This document shows positions 1-11,097 of a stretch of DNA of 64,000 bases, in pieces. The translations under genes were made by a program, and so were the position numbers. How positions within the stretch are numbered: the stretch's first letter is position 1; each line of letters starts with the position of its first letter. Source of the stretch: Propioniciclava sp. MC1595 (lineage in GTDB: Bacteria > Actinomycetota > Actinomycetes > Propionibacteriales > Propionibacteriaceae); contig NZ_CP071870.1 in assembly GCF_017569205.1 (NCBI RefSeq), forward strand, positions 1,674,001 through 1,738,000. The letters are read 5' to 3'. The notes beneath the pieces are model-generated. The model did not search any database. It saw nothing but the letters and a program-made list of their open reading frames with translations, and was not told the origin of the DNA.

Positions 1-1593
1 GTCGAGCTGATCGGCCTGAAGGGCAACAGCGGCGACGCCGAGGGGGCCTCCGTCGAGGTCGGGGCCGGCGAGCTCACGATCTACGACAACGTACGTCGCG
101 ACGGCTCGGTCGCCTGGAAGGACCTGTGCCGCGGCCCGCACGTGCCGCACACCGGCTACCTCGGCAACGGCTGGGCCCTGACCCGCACGTCCGCGGCCTA
201 CTGGCGCGGTGACCAGGCCAACGCCCAGCTGCAGCGCCTGTACGGGACCGCGTGGGCGTCCAAGGAGGACCTGCAGGCCTACCAGCACCGCCTCGAGGAG
301 GCCGCCAAGCGCGACCACCGCAAGCTCGGCACCGAGCTGGACCTGTTCAGCTTCCACGAGCTGGTCGGCTCGGGCCTGCCGCTGTTCCACCCGCGCGGCG
401 GCATCATCAAGCGCGCGATGGAGGACTACGTCCGCCAGGCCCACATCGACCACGGGTTCGACTACGTCGGCACCCCGCACATCGCCAAGGAGGACCTGTT
501 CTACACCTCCGGCCACCTCCCGTACTACGCCGACGGCATGTTCCCGGCGCTGCTGGAGGACGCCGAGCGCGACGAGCAGGGCAACCTGGTCAAGGGCGGG
601 CAGGCCTACCGCCTCAAGGCGATGAACTGCCCGATGCACAACCTGATCTTCAGCGCCCGGGGCCGCTCCTACCGCGAGCTGCCGCTGCGCTTCTTCGAGT
701 TCGGGACGGTGTACCGCGACGAGAAGTCCGGCGTGGTGCAGGGCCTCACCCGCGTGCGCTCGATCACGCAGGACGACTCGCACAGCTACTGCGCCAAGGA
801 GCAGGCCCCCGACGAGGTGCGGCACCTGCTGGGCTTCGTGCTGAAGCTGCTGCGCGACTTCGGCATGGACGACATCGTGCTGGAGCTGTCGACGCGCGAC
901 GAGGACGGCAAGAAGAAGGACAAGTTCATCGGGTCCGACGAGCAGTGGGCCGAGGCGACCGCGATCCTGGAGCAGATCGCCGCCGAGTCCGGGCTCGAGG
1001 TCGTCCCCGACCCGGGTGGCGCGGCCTACTACGGGCCGAAGATCTCGGTGCAGGCCAAGGACGCCATCGGCCGGACCTGGCAGATGTCCACGATCCAGTA
1101 CGACTTCAACCAGCCGGAGCGCTTCGGCCTGGAGTACACGGCGTCCGACGGCTCGCGCCAGCAGCCGGTGATGATCCACTCGGCCAAGTTCGGCTCGATC
1201 GAGCGGTTCATGGGCGTGCTGATCGAGCACTACGCGGGCGCGTTCCCGGCGTGGCTCTCGCCGGTGCAGGTCGTGGCCGTGCCGGTCGCCGAGGCGTTCA
1301 ACGAGTACCTCGGCGGCGTGGTCGAGCAGCTGCGCGCGGCGGGCGTCCGGGTCGATCTGGACGACTCTGACGACCGCTTCGGCAAGAAGATCCGCAACGC
1401 GGCCAAGGAGAAGGCGCCGTTCATCATCATCGCCGGCGGCGAGGACGTCGAGGCGGGTGCGGTCTCCTTCCGCTTCCGCGACGGCACGCAGCGCAACCAG
1501 GTGCCGGTCGCCGACGCGGTGGCCGAGATCACGGCCTGGATCGCGTCGCGCCGCAACGACAGCCCGACCGCCGCCGAGGGGGATCGGGGATGA
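1..1593 (+). CDS. thrS: Threonyl-tRNA synthetase, 5'-truncated by window edge
   Basis: Charges tRNA-Thr with threonine in the cytosol. The reading frame is open from base 1, so about 530 residues are visible and the N-terminal TGS part lies outside the window. The first 50 residues are the end of the second additional (editing) domain, with the [10 protein letters not shown] motif. The class II catalytic core follows: NCPMHNLIF, motif 2 around [14 protein letters not shown], and motif 3 around [19 protein letters not shown]. The C-terminal anticodon-binding domain begins near [11 protein letters not shown]. The stop overlaps the start of the HIT gene (ATGA), so the two are co-transcribed, the same order as thrS and Rv2613c in mycobacteria. 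Motif 3 reads HSAKFGS where many ThrRS have HRAxxGS. Confidence 0.97.
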   Translation, partial: VELIGLKGNSGDAEGASVEVGAGELTIYDNVRRDGSVAWKDLCRGPHVPHTGYLGNGWALTRTSAAYWRGDQANAQLQRLYGTAWASKEDLQAYQHRLEEAAKRDHRKLGTELDLFSFHELVGSGLPLFHPRGGIIKRAMEDYVRQAHIDHGFDYVGTPHIAKEDLFYTSGHLPYYADGMFPALLEDAERDEQGNLVKGGQAYRLKAMNCPMHNLIFSARGRSYRELPLRFFEFGTVYRDEKSGVVQGLTRVRSITQDDSHSYCAKEQAPDEVRHLLGFVLKLLRDFGMDDIVLELSTRDEDGKKKDKFIGSDEQWAEATAILEQIAAESGLEVVPDPGGAAYYGPKISVQAKDAIGRTWQMSTIQYDFNQPERFGLEYTASDGSRQQPVMIHSAKFGSIERFMGVLIEHYAGAFPAWLSPVQVVAVPVAEAFNEYLGGVVEQLRAAGVRVDLDDSDDRFGKKIRNAAKEKAPFIIIAGGEDVEAGAVSFRFRDGTQRNQVPVADAVAEITAWIASRRNDSPTAAEGDRG

Positions 1594-2135
1594 CCACCGA
1601 GCGTCCCCAGGGGCTGGCGGGCGTCCCCGACGCCTTCCAGCGCCTCTGGACGCCCCACCGGATGGTGTACATCGACGGTGAGAACAAGCCGTCGGACGCC
1701 GGCGAGGCCTCGTGCCCCTTCTGTCGCGCCCCCGGGCGCGAGGACGCCGACGGCCTGGTCGTGCACCGCGGCACCACCTGCTACGTGGTGATGAACCTGT
1801 ACCCCTACAACCCGGGCCACCTGCTCGTCTGCCCCTACCGGCACGTGTCGGCGTACTCCGACCTCGACGAGGCGGAGACGGCCGAGTTCTCGGCGCTGAC
1901 CCAGGAGGCCATGCGGGTGCTGGGGGACGTGTCGCACCCGCAGGGGTTCAACATCGGCATGAACCAGGGCACGGTCGCCGGCGCCGGGATCGCGGCGCAC
2001 CTGCACCAGCACGTGGTGCCCCGCTGGCAGGGCGACTCCAACTTCATGCCCGTCGTGGCCCGCACGCGTGCCCTGCCCCAGCTGCTCGAGGACGCCCGCG
2101 CCCTGCTGGCGCGGCGCTGGGCGGACGGGGCCTGA
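1590..2135 (+). CDS. HIT-family protein, Ap4A phosphorylase-like
   Basis: A 181-residue histidine-triad protein. The active-site triad HLHQHVV lies near residue 134, after GAGIAA. A CPFC pair near residue 41 suggests zinc or a structural role. The family hydrolyses or phosphorolyses dinucleoside polyphosphates; the homologue beside thrS in mycobacteria (Rv2613c) is an Ap4A phosphorylase, a by-product scavenger for aminoacyl-tRNA synthetases, which fits the ATGA overlap with thrS seen here. The family is certain; the exact substrate is inferred from context. Confidence 0.9.
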   Translation: MTTERPQGLAGVPDAFQRLWTPHRMVYIDGENKPSDAGEASCPFCRAPGREDADGLVVHRGTTCYVVMNLYPYNPGHLLVCPYRHVSAYSDLDEAETAEFSALTQEAMRVLGDVSHPQGFNIGMNQGTVAGAGIAAHLHQHVVPRWQGDSNFMPVVARTRALPQLLEDARALLARRWADGA

Positions 2136-2138
2136 GCC

Positions 2139-2951
2139 GTGGGCTTCCGACCCGAGCGGGTCCCCGACCCCCAGCGGCGCCCCGACGCGTCGATGGACCT
2201 GCTCAACAACCTCCGCGACACGGCGCTGGACCCGTCCTACCCGGCCGTCGCGGCCGCGGGCGGCGGGCGCCGGCGAGGCCCGGTGCTCCTGCCGGCCCTG
2301 CTCGTGGTGGGGCTGCTGTTCGGGGTCGCGCTGGCCAACCAGTGGCGCACCGCGCCGGCGGCCGCCCAGGAGCGCGCCGACCTGATCAGCCGCATCGCCA
2401 CGACCGAGCAGCACATCGACTCCCTGCGGGCGCGCACGGCCGAGCTCGACCAGGGCATCCGCGAGCTGGAACGCGCGGGGGGCGCCCTCACCCCGGCCGA
2501 GCTGGAGCGCGCCGACACCCTGGCGACGCGGGTCGGGACGACCGCGGTCACCGGCCCCGGCGTCCGGGTCACGCTCGACGACGGGACCGACGCCTCGGTG
2601 CAGGGCAGCCAGGTGGTCGACGCCGACCTGCGCATGGTCGCCAACAGCCTGTGGGCCAACGGCGCCGAGGCGGTCGCGATCAACGGGCACCGGCTGTCCA
2701 GCCGCACGGCCATCCGGAACGCCGGCGACGCCATCACCGTCGACTACCGCTCGGTCACACGCCCCTACGTCATCGAGGCCATCGGGGACGCGCGGGTGCT
2801 GGAGGACGCCTTCCGGCGCTCCGAGGGCGGCGCCTGGGTCGAGGGGCTGGCGCAGCACTACGGCGTCCAGTGGAGCATCGGTAGGGTGGGTGAGGTCGCC
2901 CTCCCCGCCGACCCGGGTCTGGGCGTGGACCGGGCACGGACGAGGCGTTGA
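2139..2951 (+). CDS. DUF881 membrane protein (first copy)
   Basis: About 270 residues starting at GTG 2139; ATG 2193 is an alternative start. It has a short cytosolic N-terminus, one transmembrane segment near residues 50-68 (LPALLVVGLLFGVALAN), a coiled coil at about 80-115 (ERADLISRIATTEQHIDSLR), then the DUF881 domain with its VTGPGVRVTLDDG strand. The fold is also known from the divisome-associated DivIVA/FtsQ neighbourhood of Gram-positives. The gene is three bases after the HIT stop and is followed by a small basic protein and a second DUF881 gene, the arrangement of Rv1823-Rv1825. Function is unknown; a cell-envelope or division role is inferred from context. Confidence 0.85.
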   Translation: MGFRPERVPDPQRRPDASMDLLNNLRDTALDPSYPAVAAAGGGRRRGPVLLPALLVVGLLFGVALANQWRTAPAAAQERADLISRIATTEQHIDSLRARTAELDQGIRELERAGGALTPAELERADTLATRVGTTAVTGPGVRVTLDDGTDASVQGSQVVDADLRMVANSLWANGAEAVAINGHRLSSRTAIRNAGDAITVDYRSVTRPYVIEAIGDARVLEDAFRRSEGGAWVEGLAQHYGVQWSIGRVGEVALPADPGLGVDRARTRR

Positions 2952-2964
2952 GGGGGAGCGGGTC

Positions 2965-3297
2965 ATGTACGCGATCATCGGGTTGGCCATCGGCATCGGC
3001 CTGGGCATCCTGCTGCAGCCGTCCCTGCCGCCCCAGCTCCAGCCCTACCTGCCGATCGCGATCGTGGCGGCCCTGGACGCCGTGTTCGGCGGGTTCCGCG
3101 CCTACCTGGACGCCGTGTTCGACGACAAGGTCTTCGTCGTCTCCTTCATCTCCAACGTGCTGATCGCCGCCCTGATCGTGTGGGTCGGGGACCTGATCGG
3201 GGTCGGCAGCCAGCTGTCCACCGCCGTCGTGGTCGTCCTGGGCATCCGCATCTTCACCAACGTCGCCCACATCCGGCGGAAGCTGTTCCATGCCTGA
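2965..3297 (+). CDS. sbp: Small basic protein (Sbp, DUF1290) family
   Basis: A 110-residue integral membrane protein between two DUF881 genes. The ATG at 2965 is preceded by GAGGGGGAG at a good distance and is preferred over the upstream in-frame GTG. Three hydrophobic segments are visible (YAIIGLAIGIGLGILL, PIAIVAALDAVFGGF, ISNVLIAALIVWVG) and the basic tail IRRKLF is typical. The FGGFRAYLDAVFDDKVF stretch is the family signature. In Bacillus and mycobacteria the family lies near division genes and its molecular role is unresolved. Its 3' end overlaps the next gene by eight bases. Confidence 0.88.
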   Translation: MYAIIGLAIGIGLGILLQPSLPPQLQPYLPIAIVAALDAVFGGFRAYLDAVFDDKVFVVSFISNVLIAALIVWVGDLIGVGSQLSTAVVVVLGIRIFTNVAHIRRKLFHA

Positions 3298-4033
3298 ACC
3301 CACCCCGGCGCCGGCACCCGACAACGCCTGGGCGCGGATCCGCAAGGACCTGCTCAAGCCCAGTCGCTCGCAGCTCATCGTGGCCGTCGTCCTGCTGCTG
3401 TTCGGCTTCGCCATCACCCTCCAGCTGTCGGGCGGCCGGGACCAGCGCTACACCAACCTGCGCCAGGACGAGCTCGTCGCCATGCTCGACGACGTCCAGG
3501 CCGAGGCGCGGCGCCTGGAGGGGGAGATCACCCAGCTCGAGGTCACCCGCCAGCGGCTGCAGTCGGGCGCCGAGTCCAGCGCCGAGGCCCGCGAGCAGGC
3601 GCTGCGGCGCCTGGACGCCCTCGAGCTGCTCGGGGGAACCGCCCCGGCTCAGGGTCCCGGCATCCGCGTGACGATCACCGACCGGGCGGGGAAAGTGACC
3701 CCCGAGATCCTCCTCAACACCGTCGAGGAGCTCCGCGACGCCGGCGCCGAGGTCATGGAGGTCAACGATGCGGTCCGCCTGGTCACAAACTCCTGGTTCG
3801 CGACCGTCGACGGCCAGCTGCAGGCCGACGGCGTGCGCCTGGGCAGCACCATCGTCATCGAGGCGATCGGCGACCCCGAGACGCTGAGCGAGGCCACCCG
3901 GTTCCGCGGCGGCCTGGTCAGCACCATCGAGGGCGAGCGCGTCGGGGGCACGGCCCGGGTCGTCGAGGTGGAGGACCTGGTCATCGACTCGGTGGTGGAC
4001 CCGGAGACCCCGCGGTTCGCCCGACCCGGCTGA
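3290..4033 (+). CDS. DUF881 membrane protein (second copy)
   Basis: A 247-residue paralogue of the protein at 2139-2951 with the same architecture: one transmembrane segment (LIVAVVLLLFGFAITLQL, about residues 27-44), a coiled coil (LDDVQAEARRLEGEITQLEV), then DUF881 starting at QGPGIRVTITDRAG and ending at VIEAIGDPETLSEA. It overlaps the small basic protein by eight bases, so translation is probably coupled. The three-gene DUF881-Sbp-DUF881 unit equals Rv1823-Rv1825. Function unknown. Confidence 0.87.
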   Translation: MPEPTPAPAPDNAWARIRKDLLKPSRSQLIVAVVLLLFGFAITLQLSGGRDQRYTNLRQDELVAMLDDVQAEARRLEGEITQLEVTRQRLQSGAESSAEAREQALRRLDALELLGGTAPAQGPGIRVTITDRAGKVTPEILLNTVEELRDAGAEVMEVNDAVRLVTNSWFATVDGQLQADGVRLGSTIVIEAIGDPETLSEATRFRGGLVSTIEGERVGGTARVVEVEDLVIDSVVDPETPRFARPG

Positions 4034-4123
4034 GGCGCGCCGCCCCAAACAGCCCGAACTCCACTAGGCTGACAATCGCCCGGTACGAGGCTGCCGGGGT
4101 CGAACGACCACGAGGAGAGGCAC

Positions 4124-4504
4124 GTGTTCCCTGAGGATCTTCGCTACACCGAGAAGCACGAGTGGGTGCGGGCCGGCAACGGCTCCACGGTGCGTGTGGG
4201 CATCACCAGCTATGCGGCCGAGGCCCTCGGCGACGTGGTCTACGTGTCCCTGCCCCAGGTGGGGGAGGAGGTCGCCCTCGACGACGCGTGCGCCGAGGTC
4301 GAGTCGACCAAGAGCGTGTCCGACGTGTACGCGCCGGTCTCCGGCGTGATCACCGCGGTCAACGAGCAGCTCACCGACACCCCCGACGTCGTCAACGCCG
4401 ACCCGTACGGCGACGGCTGGCTGTTCGAGGTCGAGCTGTCCGAGCCCAGCGAGCTGGACGACCTGCTGGACGCCGACGGCTACGCCGAGGTGGCCGGCGA
4501 GTAG
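4124..4504 (+). CDS. gcvH: Glycine cleavage system H protein
   Basis: The lipoyl carrier of glycine cleavage, shuttling the aminomethyl group between the P, T and L proteins. 126 residues is the usual length. The start is GTG 4124 after GAGGAGAGGCAC. The lipoyl-lysine motif EVESTKSVSDV puts the modified residue at Lys63. GcvP is nearby (7045-9891) and an Lpd E3 at 48187-49584; no gcvT lies in the window. The 90-base gap upstream contains TAGGCT, a candidate -10 box. Confidence 0.97.
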   Translation: MFPEDLRYTEKHEWVRAGNGSTVRVGITSYAAEALGDVVYVSLPQVGEEVALDDACAEVESTKSVSDVYAPVSGVITAVNEQLTDTPDVVNADPYGDGWLFEVELSEPSELDDLLDADGYAEVAGE

Positions 4505-4579
4505 GGTGGGACGGTTGCCGGTGGGACCACCGGCAACCGCAGTGGGGTCGGGGGAGGCCCCGGGGAAAGGATCAAGCAT

Positions 4580-5071
4580 ATGCTCACGTGCCCGGAGTGC
4601 GGCGCACCGGTCGCCGGAGGCGGCAACTTCTGCTCGAACTGTGGGGCGCCCCTGCGCGCGAACACCGGTGACACCACCCGCGTGATCCCGGTCGCCACGG
4701 TGCCCGAGGCACCGAACGAGGTGACCGACCCGAACCTCCCCATCATCAAGGACCTGGCCCCGGGCACCCGCGCCCTGGCCGTGGTCCGTGGACCCAACGT
4801 CGGGGCGTCCTTCGTGCTCGACCAGGAGGTCGTGACCGCCGGACGCCACCCGCAGTCCGACCTCTTCCTCGACGACGTCACCGTCTCCCGCCACCACGCC
4901 AAGGTGACCGAGCGCGGGGGCCACCACTGGGTGGCCGACCTCAACAGCCTCAACGGCACTTACGTCAACCGCACCCTCATCGACGGTGAGGTCGCGTTGC
5001 GCCCCGGCGACGAGGTGCAGATCGGCAAGTTCCGGCTCGTCTACCTGGTGGCGCCGACCGGGCGAGGCTAG
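4580..5071 (+). CDS. garA: GarA/OdhI-type FHA domain regulator with zinc ribbon
   Basis: 163 residues. The N-terminus carries a zinc ribbon (CPECGAP...CSNCGAP), then a phospho-acceptor stretch NTGDTTRVIP that matches the double-Thr motif of mycobacterial GarA and corynebacterial OdhI. An FHA domain (about residues 80-150) follows, with GRHPQSDLFLDD, SRHHA and NSLNGTYVN, the phosphothreonine-binding loops. GarA binds and inhibits 2-oxoglutarate dehydrogenase and glutamate dehydrogenase, and is switched off by Ser/Thr kinase phosphorylation. Position after gcvH and before an FtsR-type MerR gene matches Rv1827. Function is by homology; the kinase is not in the window. Confidence 0.9.
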   Translation: MLTCPECGAPVAGGGNFCSNCGAPLRANTGDTTRVIPVATVPEAPNEVTDPNLPIIKDLAPGTRALAVVRGPNVGASFVLDQEVVTAGRHPQSDLFLDDVTVSRHHAKVTERGGHHWVADLNSLNGTYVNRTLIDGEVALRPGDEVQIGKFRLVYLVAPTGRG

Positions 5072-5776
5072 ATGCCACCTGCGACGAAGAGCATCGGACA
5101 GGTCCTGAAGGTCCTCAAGGAGGACTTCCCGGACATCTCGATCAGCAAGATCAGGTTCCTCGAGGGCGAGGGCCTGATCTCCCCTGAGCGTGCGCCGTCC
5201 GGCTACCGTCGCTACTCCGACCACGACGTCAAGCGGCTGCACTACATCCTCGACGTCCAGAAGAACCACTACCTGCCGCTCAAGGTCATCCGCGAGAACC
5301 TCGAGGCGATGGACGCCGGCGAGCAGCCCCCGGCGGCCGCGCCGTCCCAGCCGACCCTGCCCACGCCCGTCGCGGAGGGCCTGCCCCCGGCGTTGCCGCC
5401 GCAGCGACCGGCCATCGCGGGCAAGCGCACCATCCACATCACGCGCAAGGAACTGCTCCAGATCTCGGGGCTGACCGAGGTCACCCTGTCCGAGCTCGAG
5501 CAGCACGGGCTGGTGACCCCGCGCCGGGGCACCGCCTACTACGGCCGGGACGCGCTGACCATCGCCGTGGCCGCGCGCAAGCTCGCCGCCTACGGGATGG
5601 ACGCCCGCCACCTGCGTGCCATCAAGCAGGTCGCCGAGCGGGAGGCCGCCCTCATCGACCAGGCCGTGCAGGCGCACAGCCGGCGCCGCAGCACCCCTCG
5701 ACAGTCGGTGGCCGAGGTGATGCAGTTGGTCATGTACGCGCACGCCGCCCTGCTGCGCTCGTCCATCCGGTCCTGA
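5072..5776 (+). CDS. ftsR: MerR-family regulator, FtsR/Rv1828 type
   Basis: 234 residues; the ATG follows the garA stop directly. An N-terminal winged-helix MerR domain (SIGQVLKVLKEDFPDISISK, ERAPSGYRRYSDHDVKRLHY) is followed by a proline-rich linker (about residues 85-115) and a C-terminal second MerR-like fold (KELLQISGLTEVTLSELEQH, TAYYGRDAL). This split layout is that of Rv1828 and of corynebacterial FtsR, an activator of ftsZ. No effector domain is seen. Assignment rests on architecture plus exact synteny. Confidence 0.87.
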   Translation: MPPATKSIGQVLKVLKEDFPDISISKIRFLEGEGLISPERAPSGYRRYSDHDVKRLHYILDVQKNHYLPLKVIRENLEAMDAGEQPPAAAPSQPTLPTPVAEGLPPALPPQRPAIAGKRTIHITRKELLQISGLTEVTLSELEQHGLVTPRRGTAYYGRDALTIAVAARKLAAYGMDARHLRAIKQVAEREAALIDQAVQAHSRRRSTPRQSVAEVMQLVMYAHAALLRSSIRS

Positions 5777-5789
5777 CGGGGGTACCACG

Positions 5790-6299
5790 GTGATCCCGAT
5801 GCTGTTCAGCGAGGTGCGCGTCACCGCCGTCGCGGACACCCCGGTGCTCCTGCTGCGCGAGCAGCAGGGGGAGCGGCACCTCGCCGTGTGGATCACCGCC
5901 GCCGGCGGCAACGCGATCCTGTCGGCCCTCGAGGACTCCGACGAGGAGCACCCCAGCACCCACGACCTCATGATCGACGCGCTCGCGGTGCTGGACGCCG
6001 TCGTGGAGGCCGTGCACATCACGGGCGAGGACGAGGGCGTGTTCTCCGCCCACGTCGTGATCGGCGGCACCGTCGTGCCGGCCCGCGTCTCGGACGCCGT
6101 GGCCCTGGCCCTGCGCTGCGGGGCGACGATCCTGGCCGACGAGGACCTGCTCGACGAGGTGGGCGTGACCGGAGCCCCGCAGACCGGCCCGCCCGGACTC
6201 GCGGACGCCGGGGCGTCGGACGAGGAGATGGCGCAGTTCCGCGCCTTCCTCGACAACATCACCCCCGAGGACTTCGGGCCCTCGCGCGACCAACCCTGA
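5790..6299 (+). CDS. Bifunctional nuclease (BFN, DUF151) domain protein
   Basis: 169 residues from GTG 5790. It has the BFN/DUF151 core: PVLLLREQQGERHLAVWI near residue 15, THDLMIDAL and VVEAVHITGEDEGVFSAHVV in the middle, and SDAVALALRCGATILADEDL, the family's signature helix. Plant and some bacterial BFN proteins have RNase/DNase activity; the actinobacterial member (Rv1829) is uncharacterised. It lies between two MerR genes as in mycobacteria. The acidic C-terminal 40 residues are variable. Confidence 0.85.
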   Translation: MIPMLFSEVRVTAVADTPVLLLREQQGERHLAVWITAAGGNAILSALEDSDEEHPSTHDLMIDALAVLDAVVEAVHITGEDEGVFSAHVVIGGTVVPARVSDAVALALRCGATILADEDLLDEVGVTGAPQTGPPGLADAGASDEEMAQFRAFLDNITPEDFGPSRDQP

Positions 6300-6425
6300 G
6301 GTGGCGGTCGAGGGTTCGGCCCGCTGCGAGCCCCCACGCGGCGTGTCGGCGGGCGTCGTGGGACCGGGCCGCTACCGTCATACTGGTACGACGAGCGACG
6401 ACGACGCAGAGCAGCTTGAGGAGGC

Positions 6426-7004
6426 ATGGTGAACGCACCGGAGGCGAAGGCCCCGCGGCCCACGGTCGGGTTGCAGGACGCCCTCTTCGAGGGTGACTTC
6501 TCGCCCCTGCCGGAGGACATCGGCTTCCGCGGCCCCGTCGCCTGCAACGCGGCCGGCATCACCTACCGCCAGCTCGACTACTGGGCCCGCACCGGGCTGG
6601 TCGTGCCCGAGATCCGCGCGGCCGGGGGCTCCGGTACCCAGAGGCTGTACTCCTTCCGCGACATCCTCATGCTCAAGGTCGTCAAGCGCCTGCTGGACGC
6701 CGGCATCTCGCTGCAGCAGATCCGGACCGCGATCGACCACCTGCGCGCCCGCGGCGTCGAGGACCTGTCCTCGGTCACGCTGATGAGCGACGGCGTCTCG
6801 GTGTACGAGGCCATCTCCGACTCCGAGATCATCGACCTCGTCCACGGCGGCCAGGGCATCTTCGCCATCGCCCTCGGGCGCGTGTGGCACGACCTCGAGG
6901 GGTCGCTCGCGGCGCTGCCGACCGAGCGTGCCGAGGCCGAGGTGGCCGCCCCCGTGGCGACCGACGAACTGGCCGCCCGGCGGGCCGCGCGCACCGCCAT
7001 CTGA
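6426..7004 (+). CDS. MerR-family regulator, Rv1830/ResR type
   Basis: 192 residues. The ATG has a strong AGGAGG upstream. MerR DNA-binding domain at about residues 33-105: [20 protein letters not shown], then [20 protein letters not shown] and [15 protein letters not shown]. The C-terminal half ([40 protein letters not shown]) is characteristic of the Rv1830 family, reported as ResR/McdR and linked to growth and division control. Gene order upstream of gcvP is as in mycobacteria. Confidence 0.88.
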   Translation: MVNAPEAKAPRPTVGLQDALFEGDFSPLPEDIGFRGPVACNAAGITYRQLDYWARTGLVVPEIRAAGGSGTQRLYSFRDILMLKVVKRLLDAGISLQQIRTAIDHLRARGVEDLSSVTLMSDGVSVYEAISDSEIIDLVHGGQGIFAIALGRVWHDLEGSLAALPTERAEAEVAAPVATDELAARRAARTAI

Positions 7005-7031
7005 ACCCTGCACGCCGCCTCCCCGTTTGGG

Positions 7032-7037
7032 TAGGTT
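7032..7037 (+). promoter_or_regulatory. Putative -10 box of a leaderless gcvP transcript
   Basis: TAGGTT ends 7 bases before the gcvP ATG, with no Shine-Dalgarno between. This is the geometry expected when transcription starts at the start codon. Confidence 0.5.
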
Positions 7038-7044
7038 GGGGGGC

Positions 7045-9891
<2,847 letters not shown>

Positions 9892-9930
9892 CCCACCCCT
9901 CGGGGTGATTCCCCCTTGTCAACCGGCCCC

Positions 9931-9957
9931 GGGGTCGCGTTCGCCGAACGCGGCCCC
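9931..9957. terminator. Strong hairpin between gcvP and the YihY gene
   Basis: GGGGTCGCGTTCG at 9931-9943 pairs with CGAACGCGGCCCC at 9945-9957, 13-base arms with one mismatch. There is no T-run after it, so it may be a Rho-independent terminator of the actinobacterial U-less kind or an operator, as it ends 2 bases before the putative -10 box of the next gene. Confidence 0.5.
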
Positions 9958-9958
9958 C

Positions 9959-9964
9959 TAGGGT
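9959..9964 (+). promoter_or_regulatory. Putative -10 box of the YihY gene (leaderless)
   Basis: TAGGGT followed by 7 bases and the ATG at 9972. Confidence 0.45.
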
Positions 9965-9971
9965 GGGCGGC

Positions 9972-11081
9972 ATGGCGGAGTTCATCGAGAAGCTGAAGAC
10001 CAAGCCGTGGGTGGCCCACCTGCTGGAGGCGGTCGCGCGCTTCGGCGAGCGCCTCGGCGGCCAGTTCGCGGCCGCGATCACCTACTTCTCGGTGCTCGCG
10101 ATCGTGCCCGTGGTGATGGTCGCCTTCGCGGCGCTGGGCCTCACGCTGACCCTGTTCCTGCCCGACGTGCTCGACCAGGCCAAGGCGTGGATCACCGACA
10201 CGGTCTCGGGGTCGGGTGACCTCGGCGACCAGCTGAGCGCCGTCGTCGACCAGGCCTTCAACAGCTGGCGGGGCGTCGGCATCGTCGGCCTGCTGTCGGC
10301 GGCCTGGGCCGGGGCCAACTGGGTGAACAACATCCGGTCCGCCGTGCGCGCCATGATGCGCCCCGACTTCGACATGGCCGAGGACAAGCCGAACATCGTC
10401 GTGCAGACGCTGAAGAACCTCGGCATCCTGCTGGCCCTGTTCGTGCTGGTCGCGCTCTCGATGGCCATGACCACCGTGGCCATGGCGGCCCGCGACCTGG
10501 TCGGCGAGTTCCTGGGCCTCGACCGCGTGCCGGGCGGCGGCGTCCTGCTCTCGCTGCTGCCGGTGGTCGGCACCCTGCTGGCGGGGTTCTTGCTCTTCCT
10601 GTTCCTGTTCAAGGTGTTCCCCGAGAAGCGCGTGCCCACGCCCGTGCTCGTGCGGGGCGCCGCGATCGGGGCCGTGGGCATGGCGGCCCTGCAGTACCTG
10701 ACCGGGACGCTGGTCGGCGTGTTCTCCGGCAACGCCGCCGCCGCCGTGTTCGGCAGCGTGATCGTCACGATGCTCTACTTCAACCTCTTCGCCACCCTGA
10801 TCCTGGTGGTGGCCGCATGGGTCGGCACGCACCCCGACTTCCTCGGCCCGCAGGTCACGCTGGGCGACCACGTGCCGGCCGAGCCGACCGACTACGCGAC
10901 CAAGAAGGTCGCCGCCGAGCTCGAAGCCGCGCGGCTGCGCGAGGAGTCCGAGCGCGTCCCCGCCGAGGTGGCGGTGCGCTCGACGCGGGTCGGCATGGGC
11001 CTGGGCGCCATGTTCGGCGGCGCGCTGGCCGGCCTCGCCGCGCTGGTGGCGGCGGTGCTCGGGGGCCTGCGCAACCGCTGA
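9972..11081 (+). CDS. YihY/BrkB (YhjD) family inner membrane protein
   Basis: 369 residues. The N-terminus FGERLGGQFAAAITYFSVLA is the family signature, where a tyrosine-rich first membrane helix precedes a long soluble loop. About six membrane segments are visible (IVPVVMVAFAALGLTLTLF, GIVGLLSAAWAGANW, LGILLALFVLVALSMAMTTV, LLPVVGTLLAGFLLFLFLF, AAIGAVGMAALQYL, FNLFATLILVVAAWV), followed by a charged cytosolic helix and a last hydrophobic segment (FGGALAGLAALVAAVLGGL). Members have been proposed as LPS-related or lysophospholipid transporters in Gram-negatives; the role in actinobacteria is unknown. Confidence 0.88.
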   Translation: MAEFIEKLKTKPWVAHLLEAVARFGERLGGQFAAAITYFSVLAIVPVVMVAFAALGLTLTLFLPDVLDQAKAWITDTVSGSGDLGDQLSAVVDQAFNSWRGVGIVGLLSAAWAGANWVNNIRSAVRAMMRPDFDMAEDKPNIVVQTLKNLGILLALFVLVALSMAMTTVAMAARDLVGEFLGLDRVPGGGVLLSLLPVVGTLLAGFLLFLFLFKVFPEKRVPTPVLVRGAAIGAVGMAALQYLTGTLVGVFSGNAAAAVFGSVIVTMLYFNLFATLILVVAAWVGTHPDFLGPQVTLGDHVPAEPTDYATKKVAAELEAARLREESERVPAEVAVRSTRVGMGLGAMFGGALAGLAALVAAVLGGLRNR

Positions 11082-11097
11082 CCCCCGAGCCGAGCCG

